Origin: an uncultured Mycoplasmatota bacterium
GTDB taxonomy: Bacteria; Bacillota_I; Bacilli_A; RF39; UBA660
Length of the DNA: 6,584 bases
NCBI GenBank assembly: GCA_900552335.1
Contig: URZL01000021.1
Coordinates: 1-6,584, forward strand
Direction of reading: 5' to 3'
Shown: in pieces, positions 5,582 through 6,584 of the stretch
Layout of the letters: every line of letters begins with the position of its first letter
Position numbering within the stretch: position 1 is the first letter of the stretch
Notes under the pieces: model-generated
Databases searched by the model: none
Told to the model about the DNA's origin: nothing
The model's input: only the letters and a program-made list of their open reading frames with translations
Position numbers and translations under genes: made by a program

Positions 5582-6574
5582 GTGGACAAATTATCTTGTG
5601 CTGTTTTTTCTTTATTAATTGGTTTTTCGGTTTCTATTTTTGTTTCTTCTCTATTATTACCTTTCTTAAAAAAGAAACATTGTAAACAATTCCTGAGTGA
5701 ATATCTAGAAGAAAGACATAAAAATAAAAAAAATACACCAACGATGGGTGGACTTATTTTTGTTATTTCAACAATGTTAGTTATCTTTTTATTTCTTCTT
5801 TTCCATAAAATGGATTTTAGTTATAATTTGTTTATTGTTCTTTTTACCTTTCTTGGATATTTTTTAATTGGTTTTATAGATGATTTATTAATTATAATAA
5901 GAGGAAATAACAAGGGACTTAGTGAAAATAGCAAACTTTTTTTGCAAACATTAATTGCGCTTACTTTTTTTTACTTTTTTATGAAAGCAGGGAATGAACC
6001 TTTATTATGGATTCATGCTATCCATTTAAAATTGAATATTGGCTTTTTCTATGGATTATTTATTTTGTTTGTATTAGTGGCAAGTTCAAACGCTGTGAAT
6101 ATTACGGATGGATTAGATGGCCTTGCTGGTGGATTATCTTTCATTGCTTTTTTGGCTTTTGGTGTAATTACTTATTACACAGGTTGGTTAGATGGGTATG
6201 AAGAAATTGCCATGTTTTGTTTTGTTTTGGCTGGCTCTATTTTAGGATTTTTACTTTTTAATGTAAATCCAGCTAAGATATTTATGGGTGATACTGGTTC
6301 TCTAGCTCTTGGTGCCACTTTAGGAACAATTGCTATCCTAACGAGACATGAAATTTTGCTTATTTTGATTGGTATTGTTTTTGTTTTTGAAACCGTTACT
6401 TGTTTAATACAAAGATATTATTATAAATTAACGAAAAAAAGAATTTTTCCGATGACTCCTATTCATCATACCCTTGAATTAAAAGGGTGGAAAGAAACGG
6501 ATATTGTGAGGTTATTTTGGGTAATAGGATTATTAGCTTCTCTTCTAGCGCTTATTTATGGAATATGGTTATAA
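5582..6574 (+). CDS. mraY: Phospho-N-acetylmuramoyl-pentapeptide transferase MraY
   Basis: MraY is the polytopic membrane enzyme that transfers phospho-MurNAc-pentapeptide from UDP to undecaprenyl phosphate, forming lipid I. From the GTG start the product has 330 residues, normal for the family. Motifs in order are H46-K-N-K-K-N-T-P-T-M-G-G57, GFIDD with D100 and D101, NAVNITDGLDGLAGG starting at N170, NPAKIFMGDTGSLALG with D237, and PMTPIHHTLELKGW with H295 and H296. Most of the remainder is hydrophobic, consistent with about ten membrane helices. The canonical third histidine of the HHH motif is T297, and the phenylalanine after it is leucine. I prefer GTG 5582 because GGTGAT (5572-5577) lies at ribosome-site distance and the N-terminus then has family length. 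The ATG at 5570 in the same frame adds four residues and has no ribosome site. The gene is isolated here from the rest of the dcw cluster. Confidence 0.95.
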   Translation: MDKLSCAVFSLLIGFSVSIFVSSLLLPFLKKKHCKQFLSEYLEERHKNKKNTPTMGGLIFVISTMLVIFLFLLFHKMDFSYNLFIVLFTFLGYFLIGFIDDLLIIIRGNNKGLSENSKLFLQTLIALTFFYFFMKAGNEPLLWIHAIHLKLNIGFFYGLFILFVLVASSNAVNITDGLDGLAGGLSFIAFLAFGVITYYTGWLDGYEEIAMFCFVLAGSILGFLLFNVNPAKIFMGDTGSLALGATLGTIAILTRHEILLILIGIVFVFETVTCLIQRYYYKLTKKRIFPMTPIHHTLELKGWKETDIVRLFWVIGLLASLLALIYGIWL

Positions 6575-6584
6575 ATCTTTTATA

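Noticed and set aside
5500..5589. Longer rnhC with 30 extra N-terminal residues
   Set aside because: The extra residues cover the rnhC promoter and ribosome site and are not part of the family's N-terminal domain.
5581..5589. DnaA-box-like sequence (TTGTCCACA on the minus strand)
   Set aside because: It is a single copy with one mismatch to TTATCCACA, with no cluster or AT-rich unwinding region and no dnaA/dnaN nearby; it overlaps the mraY start and is probably chance.
6007..6201. Plus-strand frame of 64 codons inside mraY
   Set aside because: It overlaps conserved MraY motifs in another frame and has no ribosome site.
1..6584. UGA read as tryptophan (mycoplasma code)
   Set aside because: The tryptophans checked in the recognised genes are TGG and none needs an in-frame TGA, so the AT-richness does not imply code 4.

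Overview
This AT-rich window looks like a low-GC Gram-positive chromosome (Bacillota). A small, AT-rich uncultured Bacilli relative of the Erysipelotrichia/RF39 type would fit, but that placement is inference. All tryptophans I checked in the coding regions are TGG and no gene needs UGA read as an amino acid, so the standard bacterial code applies and not the mycoplasma code. MraY and FtsA/FtsZ show a walled bacterium with canonical division. RNase HIII (rnhC) is typical of Bacillota.

Layout, left to right: (1) 1-513, the 3' end of a secreted or surface protein with an Ig/Fn3-like region, a thrombospondin-type-1-like module and a very cysteine-rich tail. (2) 526-963, a small membrane-anchored hypothetical protein, probably co-transcribed, closed by a strong terminator. 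(3) A clear sigma-A-type promoter followed by ftsA-ftsZ, with the ftsZ ribosome binding site inside the last codons of ftsA. (4) A 123-base gap with a nine-G homopolymer built into a terminator-like hairpin. (5) 3511-4542, a type IV prepilin-like protein that continues into a long coiled coil and a C-terminal beta-rich head resembling phage-fibre/C1q-TNF-type domains. (6) rnhC on the minus strand, convergent with the prepilin gene across a bidirectional terminator. (7) mraY on the plus strand, divergent from rnhC.

Functionally, FtsZ polymerises at mid-cell, FtsA tethers it to the membrane, and MraY makes lipid I for the septal and lateral wall. These genes normally share one dcw cluster; here ftsAZ and mraY are separated by a surface-appendage gene and rnhC, so the cluster has been broken up. 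RNase HIII removes RNA from RNA-DNA hybrids and is functionally unrelated.

The accessory-looking parts are the two surface-protein genes. The most interesting signals are the chimeric prepilin, whose glycine codon choice changes sharply between its N-terminal and C-terminal parts, the poly-G tract just upstream of it, and the TSP1-like cysteine-rich surface protein. No CRISPR array, tRNA, rRNA or insertion sequence was seen, and no stretch over 300 bases lacks a gene.
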